Shown here: in pieces, positions 45,245 to 53,172 of the stretch
Position numbering within the stretch: position 1 is the first letter of the stretch
Layout: every line of letters starts with the position of its first letter
From: a bacterium
GTDB lineage: Bacteria; Chloroflexota; Dormibacteria; UBA8260; Bog-877
Direction: 5' to 3'
Assembly (NCBI GenBank): GCA_021802115.1
Contig: JAKABA010000002.1
Coordinates: 1 to 64,000 of the forward strand
Length of the DNA: 64,000 bases
Notes under the pieces: generated by a model
The model's input: only the letters and a program-made list of their open reading frames with translations
Databases searched by the model: none
What the model was told of the DNA's origin: nothing
Program-made: the position numbers and the translations under genes

Positions 45245-45320
45245 TGGTGCCGAGGGGCGGGATCGAACCGCCGACACCGGGTTTTTCAGACCCGTGCTCT
45301 ACCAACTGAGCTACCTCGGC
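45245..45320 (-). tRNA. tRNA-Phe (GAA) with encoded CCA
   Basis: 76 bases on the minus strand. Acceptor stem GCCGAGG/CCTCGGC, D-arm GCTC..GAGC, anticodon stem CGGGT/ACCCG with loop CTGAAAA (anticodon GAA), 5-base variable loop, T-arm GGCGG-TTCGATC-CCGCC, discriminator A and a genomically encoded CCA. All stems pair. It lies 56 bases downstream of the stop of the GT51 gene in the same direction. Confidence 0.96.
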
Positions 45321-45376
45321 CATCCCGGGGAGGGCAGTCTACCAAGTGGGCCCACCCCAGCGATCGCAATCGGACC

Positions 45377-46114
45377 TCAGAGCAAGGGCTGAGAGTCCGC
45401 CAGGCGGGCCTGCGCGAAGGTGATGTACCCATCCGCGGCCATCTGCTCCAGCACGGCCGCCCGTCGCTCTCGGGCACCTTCGGGGTTGACCAGCGGATCC
45501 AGGAGGCTCGGCGACTGGGGCAGACCTGCCAGCAGCGCCAACTGGGCCAGGTTGTCGCGGTCTAGGGGTTGATGAAAGTAGATGCGGCTTGCTTGTTGCG
45601 CCCCCACCGCCCCGTTGCCCAGGTAGACCTGTGAGAGGTAGGCGTCCAGTACCTGGTTCTTAGTTAGGTGGTCCTCAATCTTGAGAGCCAGCACGATGTC
45701 CCACCAGCGGCCCCAGATCGAGCGATCGGAGCCGCCCATATAGATGTCCTCAGCCAGCTGCTCGGTGATGGTCGATCCCCCCTGGCACTTGCACAGGTGG
45801 ACCACGTCAAAGGCGGCCGCTCGCAGGAGCCCCTGCAGGTTCACCCCGTGGTCCTGGTAGAAGCTCTGGTCCTCCATGGCCACAATCGCGTCGGCCAAGT
45901 AGCGGGGGACCTGGCCCCGACTCAGGGGGACAGCGCCGTGGGCGCTATCCACTGTTGCCACCAGCCTTCGAACTCCCAGCGTGGAGGGGGTGGCGATCCA
46001 GGTCCCGGCGAAGATGGCGGTGGCGACCAGCGTCATCAGCGCGGCTGCCCAGCGCAGTCCTGTCCCTGACTCCGCCGACCCGGCTACCCTACCCTCGTGG
46101 GCTGGCTTATCCAT
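45377..46114 (-). CDS. GT51 peptidoglycan transglycosylase (PBP1-type, no transpeptidase domain)
   Basis: 245 residues: one N-terminal membrane helix (ALMTLVATAIFAGTWI), then the GT51 domain with catalytic EDQSFYQDHGVN and GGSTITEQLAEDIYM, KIEDHLTKNQVLDAYLSQVYLG, and the ADGYITFAQARLADSQPL linker. It polymerises lipid II into glycan strands. In class A PBPs that linker leads into a transpeptidase domain; here TGA follows at once. It may be a monofunctional glycosyltransferase or a truncated PBP next to the tRNA. A TAAATT box lies 8 bases before the ATG. Confidence 0.88.
   Translation of the reverse strand: MDKPAHEGRVAGSAESGTGLRWAAALMTLVATAIFAGTWIATPSTLGVRRLVATVDSAHGAVPLSRGQVPRYLADAIVAMEDQSFYQDHGVNLQGLLRAAAFDVVHLCKCQGGSTITEQLAEDIYMGGSDRSIWGRWWDIVLALKIEDHLTKNQVLDAYLSQVYLGNGAVGAQQASRIYFHQPLDRDNLAQLALLAGLPQSPSLLDPLVNPEGARERRAAVLEQMAADGYITFAQARLADSQPLL
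46085..46090 (+). promoter_or_regulatory. -10 box of the small membrane gene
   Basis: TACCCT followed by 6 bases and GTG 46097. It lies within the GT51 gene on the other strand, in a compact divergent promoter area. Confidence 0.35.
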
Positions 46115-46291
46115 GGCCGTCGAATTTACCGGGCACTTCTGTCGGCGGTGCTCTTCCTATTGGCTCTCGGGATCTCGTGGGGCGCAGGGGGAAGCCACCT
46201 GTGGCTTCAAGGAGTGGCAATGGGCGTGGCCGCTCTGGCCTTGGTGATCGCTGCCCTTACGGCTCAGGCCGCCACCGGTGGGCCCCCATGA
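46097..46291 (+). CDS. Small two-helix membrane protein
   Basis: 64 residues from GTG 46097: a short basic start (GWLIHGRRIYR) followed by two hydrophobic helices (ALLSAVLFLLALGISWG and LQGVAMGVAALALVIAALTA). No family recognised. It overlaps the first codons of the divergent GT51 gene by 18 bases. The leaderless box and the clear membrane pattern support it, though small size leaves doubt. Confidence 0.45.
   Translation: MGWLIHGRRIYRALLSAVLFLLALGISWGAGGSHLWLQGVAMGVAALALVIAALTAQAATGGPP
46123..46128 (-). promoter_or_regulatory. -10 box of the GT51 gene
   Basis: Minus-strand TAAATT, 8 bases upstream of ATG 46114, with no ribosome binding site. Confidence 0.45.
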
Positions 46292-46370
46292 CAGGGTCCA
46301 GGCGTTCCGCCCAGGGGTGACCTGGGCGCGCGTCCGGGGCCAGCTGGACCGGGCAGATACTCGTGCTTTG

Positions 46371-46458
46371 TGGTAGAGTTGGGGAGTTCCACGCGTTCGT
46401 GTGGGACCGTTCGCCGTAGCTTCCCTCGCGAGCCGGCCGATCGCCTAGGCTCGCGAGG
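46371..46458 (+). promoter_or_regulatory. Cold-shock gene promoter and leader hairpin
   Basis: An extended -10 box TGGTAGAGT (46371-46379) predicts a leader of about 100 bases. Within it CCTCGCGAGCC (46424-46434) pairs perfectly with GGCTCGCGAGG (46448-46458), and the stem extends further with one bulge. Long structured leaders are typical of cspA-type mRNAs, where they sense temperature. Confidence 0.55.
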
Positions 46459-46488
46459 AAGGCCGCTTTGCGGTACGGGAGATTGCAG

Positions 46489-46686
46489 ATGGCGATCGGA
46501 ACAATCAAGTCAGTAAATGAGCGCGGGTTCGGCTTCCTAGCCGCGGAGGATGGAGTCGAGTACTTCTTCCACCGCTCCAGTGTGGAAGGCGGGGCTTTCG
46601 AGCAGTTGACCCGCGGTTCGCAGGTCGAGTTCGAGATCGAGCCCAGCACTCGCGGGCCTCGGGCAGGTCGGGTTCGCCCTGCCTGA
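46489..46686 (+). CDS. Cold-shock domain protein (CspA-like)
   Basis: 65 residues, one OB-fold RNA-binding domain: MAIGTIKSVNERGFGFLA with RNP1-type GFGFL and EYFFHRSS as RNP2. It binds single-stranded RNA as a chaperone. ATG 46489 has CGGGAG about 8 bases upstream; the family start confirms it. TGA overlaps the next ATG (TGATG), so translation of the following unknown gene is coupled. The structured leader suggests post-transcriptional temperature control. Confidence 0.93.
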   Translation: MAIGTIKSVNERGFGFLAAEDGVEYFFHRSSVEGGAFEQLTRGSQVEFEIEPSTRGPRAGRVRPA

Positions 46687-47111
46687 TGGTTGCTCAGACC
46701 GTCGGTAAGCCGCCGGTCCAGCGACCCTTCCGGCGTCTCCATCCGGACCTACCGCCAGCTCGTAATTCGCTTTACGACCCCTGGCAGTGCGGGTTCCTGC
46801 ATGACGGACGGCGGAAGACTTGCCTGTTCGATGTGAGAGACGCCCAGCGCGCGATGCGCGCGCTGGGTTTCCCTCCCGAACTGTGGACTCCCCTAGGGGA
46901 GTCCCGGATCAACCACGATGAGTTCATCCGCCACGTGGCTGCGGTCCATGACGCGCTTTCGATCCATGCCGACACCGCCGAGGCCCGTCGGCGCTCGATG
47001 GTGCCATCTGCCGTTCGGATAGTGCAGAACTATCTGGGCTGGGCGGATCGGGTCTGCACTCACGGCACCGGAGTGGTCGAGACCGACGACCGTCGGCGCC
47101 CGATCCCCTGA
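46686..47111 (+). CDS. Hypothetical protein co-translated with the cold-shock gene
   Basis: 141 residues, not recognised. It contains QCGFLHDGRRKTCLFDVRDAQRAMRALGFPPELW, an unusual C-x9-C arrangement, then a helical region (EFIRHVAAVHDAL, VPSAVRIVQNYLGW). No signal peptide or membrane helix. Good third-position GC bias supports that it is real. The one-base overlap with the cold-shock gene and the 4-base gap to the thioredoxin gene suggest an operon. Confidence 0.65.
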   Translation: MVAQTVGKPPVQRPFRRLHPDLPPARNSLYDPWQCGFLHDGRRKTCLFDVRDAQRAMRALGFPPELWTPLGESRINHDEFIRHVAAVHDALSIHADTAEARRRSMVPSAVRIVQNYLGWADRVCTHGTGVVETDDRRRPIP

Positions 47112-47115
47112 GTTC

Positions 47116-47886
47116 GTGAGCACTTCCGCCCCGGCGACCAAGCTCGCCGTTGACGAACTCTCGTTCGACGAGGAGGTAATCAGCCGCTCCCACGAGATCC
47201 CGGTCGTGGTCGACTTCTGGGCATCTTGGTGCGGCCCTTGCCGTCAACTGGGACCGGTCCTGGAGAGCGAGGTTGAGGAGTTGGCCGGCCAGGTCCTGCT
47301 GCGGACTCTTGACGTGGACGCCAACCCGGGGCTGGCTCGCAGCTACTCCGTTCGCGGCATCCCGGCGGTCAAGGCCTTTCGCGCCGGCGTCGTGAGCGCC
47401 GAGTTTGTTGGAGCGCAGCCCGCGCCGGCGGTGCGGGCATTCCTGCGGGGGCTGCTGCCATCTCAGGCCGACGAGCTGGCAGAGCGTGGTGATGTAGCCT
47501 CGCTGCGCCAGGCCCTGGAGCTGGACCCCTCCCACCTGCCCGCACGGCGGGCCTTGGCCCGGGCTCTCATCGCCTCCGGCGAATGGGCCGAGGCGGGGCG
47601 GGTGGCCATGCAGGCGCCCCAGGACCGCATCTGTGATGGCCTGGCTGCATGGGCGGACCTCGGCCAGGAGCAGGACCAATCGTCGCGCGGCCAGGACCTT
47701 CTCCGCCAGCTGGGGGCTGGCGATTTCGCCGCCGCGGTGGAGAGCGCGGTCGGCTCGGTCGCGGCTGCGACCGGGGCCAGCCGCGACCTCTGGCGCCGGC
47801 TCGCCCTCTATTGCTTCGAAGAGCTCGGCCCCGACCACCCAGCGGCGCTGGCGGGTCGTTCCCGGTTGGCGGCCGCCCTCTACTGA
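47116..47886 (+). CDS. Thioredoxin-domain protein with C-terminal TPR-like region (CnoX/YbbN-like)
   Basis: 256 residues. Thioredoxin fold with the active site WCGPC at about 38-42 and the cis-Pro in RGIPAVK. The C-terminal half is helical with TPR-like repeats (LEQAL.LDPSHLPARRALARALIASG style). Such proteins combine redox activity with chaperone function. GTG 47116 starts 4 bases after the previous stop. It may be involved in protein folding or oxidative stress; the context is the cold-shock operon. Confidence 0.9.
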   Translation: MSTSAPATKLAVDELSFDEEVISRSHEIPVVVDFWASWCGPCRQLGPVLESEVEELAGQVLLRTLDVDANPGLARSYSVRGIPAVKAFRAGVVSAEFVGAQPAPAVRAFLRGLLPSQADELAERGDVASLRQALELDPSHLPARRALARALIASGEWAEAGRVAMQAPQDRICDGLAAWADLGQEQDQSSRGQDLLRQLGAGDFAAAVESAVGSVAAATGASRDLWRRLALYCFEELGPDHPAALAGRSRLAAALY

Positions 47887-47981
47887 TTCCGGGCCGGGCC
47901 TATCGCCCGGGATCGGGAACTGCTCAAGCCGCTTCCCGGAGTGGTTACATAGGGGAGCATCAATGAAGCTGGGAGCACACG

Positions 47982-48329
47982 ATGGCATATTTCAAGGGAT
48001 TCGGACATGGGCTGGCGGCCGGCATGGTGCTTGGGTTCCTGATCGCGCCCAGGCCGGGCCGCGAAACCCGTCGCGCGATCGCCACCACCTACCGTCAGGC
48101 CCGGAGCACCACCGAACAGGCGGTTGACACGGCCCAGCGCAGCTGGCGCGCGGCCCAACCGGCGGTCCAGATGGCCAGGCAGACCGCAGCTCGGGTGACC
48201 GAAGTTGCTCAGCCGATGGCCCGGGCGGCTGGTGGCAGGCTGGCCGAGCTCGCCGGGCGCGGCAACGGCGCGCCCGATCCCCAGCCGTTCTTCGCGCCGG
48301 TCGCGGATCCTTCTGGGGACAGGAATTGA
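47982..48329 (+). CDS. YtxH-like membrane-associated protein
   Basis: 115 residues. A single N-terminal glycine-rich helix (FGHGLAAGMVLGFLIAPRPGRETR) is the YtxH hallmark, followed by a charged Ala/Gln-rich helical region likely to form a coiled coil. It has GGGAGC upstream. General-stress association is known in Bacillus for this family; the molecular role is not. It overlaps the next small gene. Confidence 0.7.
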   Translation: MAYFKGFGHGLAAGMVLGFLIAPRPGRETRRAIATTYRQARSTTEQAVDTAQRSWRAAQPAVQMARQTAARVTEVAQPMARAAGGRLAELAGRGNGAPDPQPFFAPVADPSGDRN

Positions 48330-48553
48330 GCGCTGTGGGCACCCCCAGGGAGAGGATCCAGGCCTTCCAGGACGCGCTCGACGAGGAGCTGATCCGGCCT
48401 GGGCGCCGCTACCTGCGCGGGTTCCGAAGGGGCATCATGCTCGGCTGCTTGTTGGGGATCCTCTTCGCACCCATGGCCGGTTCCGAGAGCCGCGGCCGGC
48501 TCAGGCGCCTGGTCAATCTCGGCTGTCGGCTAGGACAGCACTCCGGCTCCTGA
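48326..48553 (+). CDS. Small YtxH-like protein
   Basis: 75 residues from TTG 48326, or GTG 48335 which has GGGGACAGGA upstream. It has a basic helix then RGIMLGCLLGILFAPMAGSESRGRLRR, the same GxLLGxLFAP pattern as the upstream protein. The two may be paralogues and are translationally coupled. Function unknown. Confidence 0.65.
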   Translation: MSAVGTPRERIQAFQDALDEELIRPGRRYLRGFRRGIMLGCLLGILFAPMAGSESRGRLRRLVNLGCRLGQHSGS

Positions 48554-48563
48554 GCTAGCCGCT

Positions 48564-48977
48564 TCAGTCGGGAATGCCGGCCTCGGCCACGATCTGGTCC
48601 GAATTGCCGTCAGGGCCGGCCCCAGAGGAATCAGAGCCGGGGTAGTCCGCCATGAACGAGGTGCCGCAGCCGCAAGCATTGCGAGCTCGAGGATTGGCGA
48701 GGCGGAAGCCGCGGCCACGATAGCTGTCCTCGAAGTCCAGGATCGAGCCCGCCACCAGGGGCAGCCCATCCTCTTGGACGACCACCGTCACGCCGTCGAA
48801 GTCAGTGACCACATCGTCCGGCTGGGCGGACTCCTCCAGATCGAAGAAAAGCTTGAACCCACGGCAGCCGCCGAGACGGACGTCAACCCGGAACACCGAG
48901 TCGGGACGGGCGTCCCGCTCCTGCCAGGACCGGATCTCGTCGATGGCATCCCGGGTGATGAGCAAGGGCGTGGGCAT
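48564..48977 (-). CDS. HesB/IscA-like A-type Fe-S carrier
   Basis: 137 residues. Conserved Cys are in VRLGGCRGFKLFFD and NACGCGTSF, the three-Cys pattern of A-type carriers that deliver Fe-S clusters. A disordered C-terminal tail of about 25 residues is added. Minus-strand TAGAAT lies 6 bases before ATG 48977, a textbook leaderless start. A second family member is at 55269, so the two may serve different clients. Confidence 0.88.
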   Translation of the reverse strand: MPTPLLITRDAIDEIRSWQERDARPDSVFRVDVRLGGCRGFKLFFDLEESAQPDDVVTDFDGVTVVVQEDGLPLVAGSILDFEDSYRGRGFRLANPRARNACGCGTSFMADYPGSDSSGAGPDGNSDQIVAEAGIPD

Positions 48978-48983
48978 GGGGTG

Positions 48984-48989
48984 ATTCTA
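48984..48989 (-). promoter_or_regulatory. -10 box of the HesB-like gene
   Basis: Minus-strand TAGAAT, exactly 6 bases before ATG 48977. The divergent MOSC gene has TACTCT (49019-49024) 8 bases before its ATG, so the 55-base gap holds two leaderless promoters. Confidence 0.55.
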
Positions 48990-49032
48990 CCGTGCCCACT
49001 TGAGGTGGCTGAGTTAGGTACTCTCACTTCCC

Positions 49033-49713
49033 ATGCACGCAGCCGAGCTCTGGCGCTATCCGGTGAAGTCGATGGGCGGCGAGCGAATGCCGGTTGCGGA
49101 GGTCACCCCAGAGGGTCTGGCCGGTGACCGTCGGGTGGCGGTCTTCGATCGGCGAAGCCAGCGTCCCGACCACCCCATCAGTGCCCGCGAGCATCCCCAA
49201 CTGCTGGGCTTTCGGGCCCGCTGGCAGACGGGCGGACCGCTGGTAGAGGGTCCCGGTCTGGCCGCGACCAGGTGGGATCGGCCCCAGGTCCGCCAACAGG
49301 TTTCGACCGCGTGCGGCCGCGATCTGGAGCTTGCGGAGGTGCCGCTGGGGGCCTTCGACGACTCCGCGCTCCACGTTCTGGGGATGGCGAGCGTCCGCCA
49401 GCTGGCCTCGGAAGTGGGCTGGGCGGTCGACCATCGTCGGTTCCGCGCCAACATCTACCTGGATGGCGGAGGGCTGGAGCCCGACTCGGAGCCGGTGTGG
49501 GCGAGCAGGCACTTCCACGTCGGCTCCGCCACCATATCCGTGATTGAGGGGTGCCCGCGCTGCGCGGTCACCACCTGGGACCCGACCGCCCTTCGGGCCG
49601 AGCCCGGGCTGCTCCGACACATGGTCCGGACCAGGAACGCCGTGCTGGGCGTTTACGCTTGCGTGGTCAGCCCGGGCCGAGTCGCCGCGGGAGACCGGCT
49701 CACCTGGCTGTAG
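49033..49713 (+). CDS. MOSC-domain protein
   Basis: 226 residues. The N-terminal MOSC_N beta barrel reads AELWRYPVKSMGGERMPVAEVTPEGLAGDRRVAVFD, followed by a MOSC domain with FRANIYLDG and a conserved Cys in EGCPRCAVTTWDP. Family members bind molybdopterin cofactor and reduce N-oxygenated compounds (YiiM/mARC-like). It agrees with the other Moco enzymes in the window. Leaderless by position of TACTCT. Confidence 0.88.
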   Translation: MHAAELWRYPVKSMGGERMPVAEVTPEGLAGDRRVAVFDRRSQRPDHPISAREHPQLLGFRARWQTGGPLVEGPGLAATRWDRPQVRQQVSTACGRDLELAEVPLGAFDDSALHVLGMASVRQLASEVGWAVDHRRFRANIYLDGGGLEPDSEPVWASRHFHVGSATISVIEGCPRCAVTTWDPTALRAEPGLLRHMVRTRNAVLGVYACVVSPGRVAAGDRLTWL

Positions 49714-50545
49714 CCGAGCCAGCGCCGCGGCACCGCCTGGGCTCGGGGCGGGGGATCGGGCCCACCACCCACGCTGCGAGCCTGGCTGGCTCCCGTGTGC
49801 GTACTTCGGGCCGCTAACCCGTTCCTTAAGAGACGGACTTGCGCGGTCGGGAGCGAGCCTTGCGCCTCGCCGCCCAGGCGCGTGTCACCAGCGACACCCA
49901 GCCGAGGACGAGAGTTGGACAATCAGGTGTGCGTCGGCGCCGGGGAGCTCACCCTGGTTCAGAAGCGCGGTCGAGGTCTGGTCGGGTGACGCTCCGAGTT
50001 GCCGCCCGCGGGCCTGACCTCCGGCGGAGCCGACCTTGGCGGCTCCTGCAGCTCTCGCCGCAGGAGGGCCCTTCGTTAGTCGGCGTCCCATCACTTCCAG
50101 TGGCGGCCCCACCTCTCCCGGTCGGGGCCCGTTCGGCCATCGGCGGGTCGCACCGCCCTAAGCCCTCACGCTCTGGGGTTCCCTCGACCCCGGAAGCTGG
50201 CATCATGGGTGGCCGCCCGGACCAGTTCGGCTCGCGCTGGCTTCCCTCCAGCCGAGCCGCAGGTGCCAGCCCAGCTGGTGTGGGACGGGCTGACCTGTTG
50301 CCGTGGCGCGTCCTTGGGACGCCTGGGGAGATCGACCAGGAGAGGAGTTGACCGTCCGCCGCCGAGACTGCGCACCCTGCGCTCGGCCCAGCTGACGGTC
50401 GCGCCTGCTGGGTGGTCGGGGAGATGAGGCCACCCAGCCATCCTCTCCGCTCGGCGCACCCGCCGAGCGCCGGCTGGCGCTGGCGCCCCCACCCACGCGG
50501 GCGGCGGGCCGGTTCCCCGGGGAGGCGGTCCACTAATCTGTAGTG
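49714..50545. other. Intergenic gap of about 830 bases
   Basis: The largest gene-free stretch. Several open frames exist on both strands but all are Pro/Arg/Gly-rich without motif. I looked for conserved elements of RNase P RNA, tmRNA and 6S RNA and did not see them. An inverted repeat CCACTA/TAGTGG sits at the right end over the next start. Possibly degraded genes or an unrecognised RNA. Confidence 0.35.
50534..50539 (+). promoter_or_regulatory. -10 box of the receiver-like gene
   Basis: TAATCT, 6 bases before GTG 50546, within a CCACTA-ATCTG-TAGTGG inverted repeat. Confidence 0.45.
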
Positions 50546-51007
50546 GTGGCAAGTTCGACGCGAGATTCCGAGGCAGGGCAGGTGCCGAGCGGGGCTGCCC
50601 TCGCCGGCTCCGAGGAGGCCCAGCAGCCCCGGGCATCCGTCTCGGTGGGACTGGTCAGCGGAGACCTGATGGTGGTGTCACGGCTGACGGCCCTGGCCCG
50701 CGGCTTGGGCTTCACCCTGCAGACCGTCAGACCGGGTGCGGCGATTACCCACCTGGACCTGGTCTTGGTGGACCTCAACCGCGACCCCGAGGGCCAGATA
50801 GTGCGGCTTGCCGGTCTCCTGGCCGAACGCCCCGGGATCGCGGCGCTGTGCTTCGGACCCCACCTGCAGCTGGCCCAACTCAAGCCCCGGGCCAGGGCGG
50901 CTGGCGCCCAGCGCTGCGTCGCCAACAGCGCTCTCCTGCTGGCGGTGGACAAGGCGGTGGTGGCCATCGGCCAGCGCCAAGCCGCGGCCACTGGAGGTGG
51001 AGCGTGA
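50546..51007 (+). CDS. Receiver-like (CheY-fold) protein, degenerate
   Basis: About 153 residues. After a disordered 30-residue start, VSVGLVSGDLMVVSRLTALARGLG and DLVLVDLNRD resemble beta1-alpha1 and beta3 of a response-regulator receiver, with an Asp at the phosphorylation position but no acidic pair visible after beta1. No output domain. Its stop overlaps the start of the M20 hydrolase (GTGA), so expression is linked. Function unknown. Confidence 0.6.
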   Translation: MASSTRDSEAGQVPSGAALAGSEEAQQPRASVSVGLVSGDLMVVSRLTALARGLGFTLQTVRPGAAITHLDLVLVDLNRDPEGQIVRLAGLLAERPGIAALCFGPHLQLAQLKPRARAAGAQRCVANSALLLAVDKAVVAIGQRQAAATGGGA

Positions 51008-52203
51008 CTGAACCGGATCTGCATCAGATGGCTCACGAGCTGGAGGCGGAGCTGGTCGCTGACCGGCGCCATCTGCACCGCCATCCGGAACTCTCTTTCC
51101 AGGAGCTGGGCACGGCGAGGTTCATATTTGACCGACTCCTGGATCTCGGTCTCGAGCCAAGGTTCCTGCTCGAGGAGAGGGCGGTGGTGGCCGACATAGA
51201 GGGCGGCCGGGGGGACGGTCACTCCCTGCTGATCCGGGCGGACATCGACGCTCTGCCCATTCAGGAGCGGGGTAGCCAGCGCCCGTACTGCTCGGAGGTG
51301 CCTGGCGTCATGCACGCCTGTGGTCACGACGCTCACGTCGCCATCGCGCTGGGGGTCGCTCGGCTGCTGGGACAACTGCGTTCGGGGCTCGAGGGCCGGG
51401 TCAGGTTCGTGTTCCAGCCGGCCGAGGAGACGGCGGGAGGGGCCCAGCGGATGATCGACGCTGGCGTCATGAGCGAGCCGGCGGTGGAGGGGGCTCTGGG
51501 TCTGCACATCTGGAGCGGGGTGCCGGTCGGGGCGGTCGGCGTCCGCGACGGCGCCATCTTCGCCTCCGCCGACGAGTTCCGGATCGAGGTGAAGGGTCGG
51601 GGCGGGCACGGGGCTCTACCCCACCAGGCGCTCGACCCGGTGCCGATTGCCAGCCTGGTTGTGCTGGCACTGCAGACCCTGATCTCCCGGGAGACCTCGC
51701 CATTTCAGTCGGCCGTGGTCACGGTCGGGACGATCAATGGGGGCCAAGCCTTCAACATCATCCCCGAGACAGTGACCCTGACTGGCACCGTCCGGGCCTA
51801 CACGGCGGAGGTTCGGGACCGCCTCCTGCGCCGCATCGGCGAGGTCGCGGAAGGGGTGGCCGGAGCCTTTGGCGCCAGCGCCCGGACCAGCCTGGGGGCG
51901 GGCTGTCCCCCGGTCGTCTCGGACCCGCGCATGGCCCAGCTGGTGAGGGAGGCTGTCGCGGCCAGCCCGGGGGTTACCCTGGTCGAGCCAGAACCCCTCA
52001 CCGTCGGCGATGATGTCTCCCTTTTCTTGGAGTTGGTCCCCGGCTGCTACTTTCTGCTCGGAGGTGGCGACGTGGCGTCGGGGATCACCGCTCCTCACCA
52101 TCACCCCGAGTTCGACCTTGACGAGCGCTGCCTACCGGTGGGGGTGGAGGTGATGACCAAAGCGGCCCTCCAGTTCTTGGCTGTTGGCCCGGGTGGGGGC
52201 TGA
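51004..52203 (+). CDS. M20-family amidohydrolase (hippurate/N-acyl amino acid hydrolase-like)
   Basis: 399 residues. Metal ligands are in MHACGHDAHVA (Cys and His pair), EET in QPAEETAGGA, and the C-terminal HHHPEFDLDE. Dimerisation domain motif VKGRGGHGALPHQALDP. It hydrolyses N-acyl amino acids or similar amides using two metals. GTG 51004 follows GGAGGTGGAGC. It lies between the receiver-like gene and a zinc ribbon gene. Confidence 0.92.
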   Translation: MTEPDLHQMAHELEAELVADRRHLHRHPELSFQELGTARFIFDRLLDLGLEPRFLLEERAVVADIEGGRGDGHSLLIRADIDALPIQERGSQRPYCSEVPGVMHACGHDAHVAIALGVARLLGQLRSGLEGRVRFVFQPAEETAGGAQRMIDAGVMSEPAVEGALGLHIWSGVPVGAVGVRDGAIFASADEFRIEVKGRGGHGALPHQALDPVPIASLVVLALQTLISRETSPFQSAVVTVGTINGGQAFNIIPETVTLTGTVRAYTAEVRDRLLRRIGEVAEGVAGAFGASARTSLGAGCPPVVSDPRMAQLVREAVAASPGVTLVEPEPLTVGDDVSLFLELVPGCYFLLGGGDVASGITAPHHHPEFDLDERCLPVGVEVMTKAALQFLAVGPGGG

Positions 52204-52204
52204 C

Positions 52205-52423
52205 GTGCTGGCCAACCCCCCCCCGGCCACCTGCGATCATTGCCGTAGCAAATCTGGCTCTTGGAGGCTGGTTGAAGGTGCCGAGCAGGAACTCACGCTT
52301 GATGACGGGAGCTCGGTGGTGCGCCGGGGCCGGGTCTACGTGTGTGGGGTTTGCGGCCATACCGTGGCCGTCTCCACCGAGGGCTTGCACCATAGTGCTT
52401 GGGAGGCGACCAAGAAGAGATGA
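52205..52423 (+). CDS. Small zinc-ribbon protein
   Basis: 72 residues from GTG 52205, one base after the M20 stop codon. Two CxxC pairs (CDHC and CGVC) 36 residues apart suggest a zinc ribbon. No other family signature. The stop overlaps the HemQ start (ATGA). A nucleic-acid or protein binding role is possible but not shown. Confidence 0.6.
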   Translation: MLANPPPATCDHCRSKSGSWRLVEGAEQELTLDDGSSVVRRGRVYVCGVCGHTVAVSTEGLHHSAWEATKKR

Positions 52424-53172
52424 CTGAGATCGCCGCCGCCCGCACAGTGGTGGGACCGGTCCGGGTCCGTGACGCCACCAAGCCGGCTCCCCGTCAGCTG
52501 GTGCGTTTCGCCTTTTACAAGGTGGACCCCGCCTGGCGCCGGTTGGGGCAGGGGGTCCGGCTCGGCCAGCGCCAAGAGCTGGCCGCGCTTTTGGCGGAGC
52601 ACAATCAGCGGATCCTACTGCGCCCGTACACCCTGGTCGGCACCCGAGGCGACAGCGACCTCATGATCTGGGCCGTAAGCGAGGAGGCCGAGCACCTGCA
52701 GGCGCTCTTCTCTGCCATCAATGGCACGGCCCTGGCTGGCTATCTGAACTGCTCCCACAGCTATCTCGCCATGACCAAGCGATCGACCTACGTGGACACC
52801 GAGCACCCCAACCAGGCGGCCACCGGCGAACGTCTGATCCTGGCTCCGGGGAGCCGGCGGTTCCTGTTTGTCTACCCGTTCGTCAAGACCAGAGCGTGGT
52901 GGGCTCTGCCCGACCAGGAGCGCCAGCGGATGATGCAGGAGCACATCCGGGTCGGCCACGAATACCCCAGCGTAAAGATCAATACCACCTATTCCTTCGG
53001 ACTCGACGATCAGGAGTTCGTGGTCGCGTTCGAGACCGACAGCGCCGCCGACTTTCTGGATTGCGTCCAGGCCCTTCGGGACACCGAGGCGTCCGCCTAC
53101 ACCCTGCGCGATGTGCCCAGCTTCACATGTGTCAGGGCCAGTATCCCCGAGGCGCTGGAGGCGCTCGGCTGA
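52420..53172 (+). CDS. hemQ: Chlorite-dismutase-family coproheme decarboxylase (HemQ/ChdC)
   Basis: 250 residues. In monoderm bacteria it makes heme b from coproheme. Seen are KRSTYVD, VYPFVKTRAWWAL, the RVGHEYPSVKINTTYSFGLDDQEFVVAFE block containing the axial His and surrounding substrate-binding residues, and the ETD...L.CVQALRDTEAS C terminus. ATG 52420 overlaps the zinc-ribbon stop. No other heme genes are adjacent. Confidence 0.9.
   Translation: MTEIAAARTVVGPVRVRDATKPAPRQLVRFAFYKVDPAWRRLGQGVRLGQRQELAALLAEHNQRILLRPYTLVGTRGDSDLMIWAVSEEAEHLQALFSAINGTALAGYLNCSHSYLAMTKRSTYVDTEHPNQAATGERLILAPGSRRFLFVYPFVKTRAWWALPDQERQRMMQEHIRVGHEYPSVKINTTYSFGLDDQEFVVAFETDSAADFLDCVQALRDTEASAYTLRDVPSFTCVRASIPEALEALG

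Noticed and set aside
46924..47988. 354-codon minus-strand frame over the thioredoxin gene
   Set aside because: The plus strand carries WCGPC and TPR features; this frame has none.
49990..50540. RNase P RNA or tmRNA in the large gap
   Set aside because: None of the conserved core segments of these RNAs could be found on either strand.
50533..51609. 358-codon minus-strand frame over the receiver-like and M20 genes
   Set aside because: Shadow frame without motifs; the M20 metal ligands are on the plus strand.
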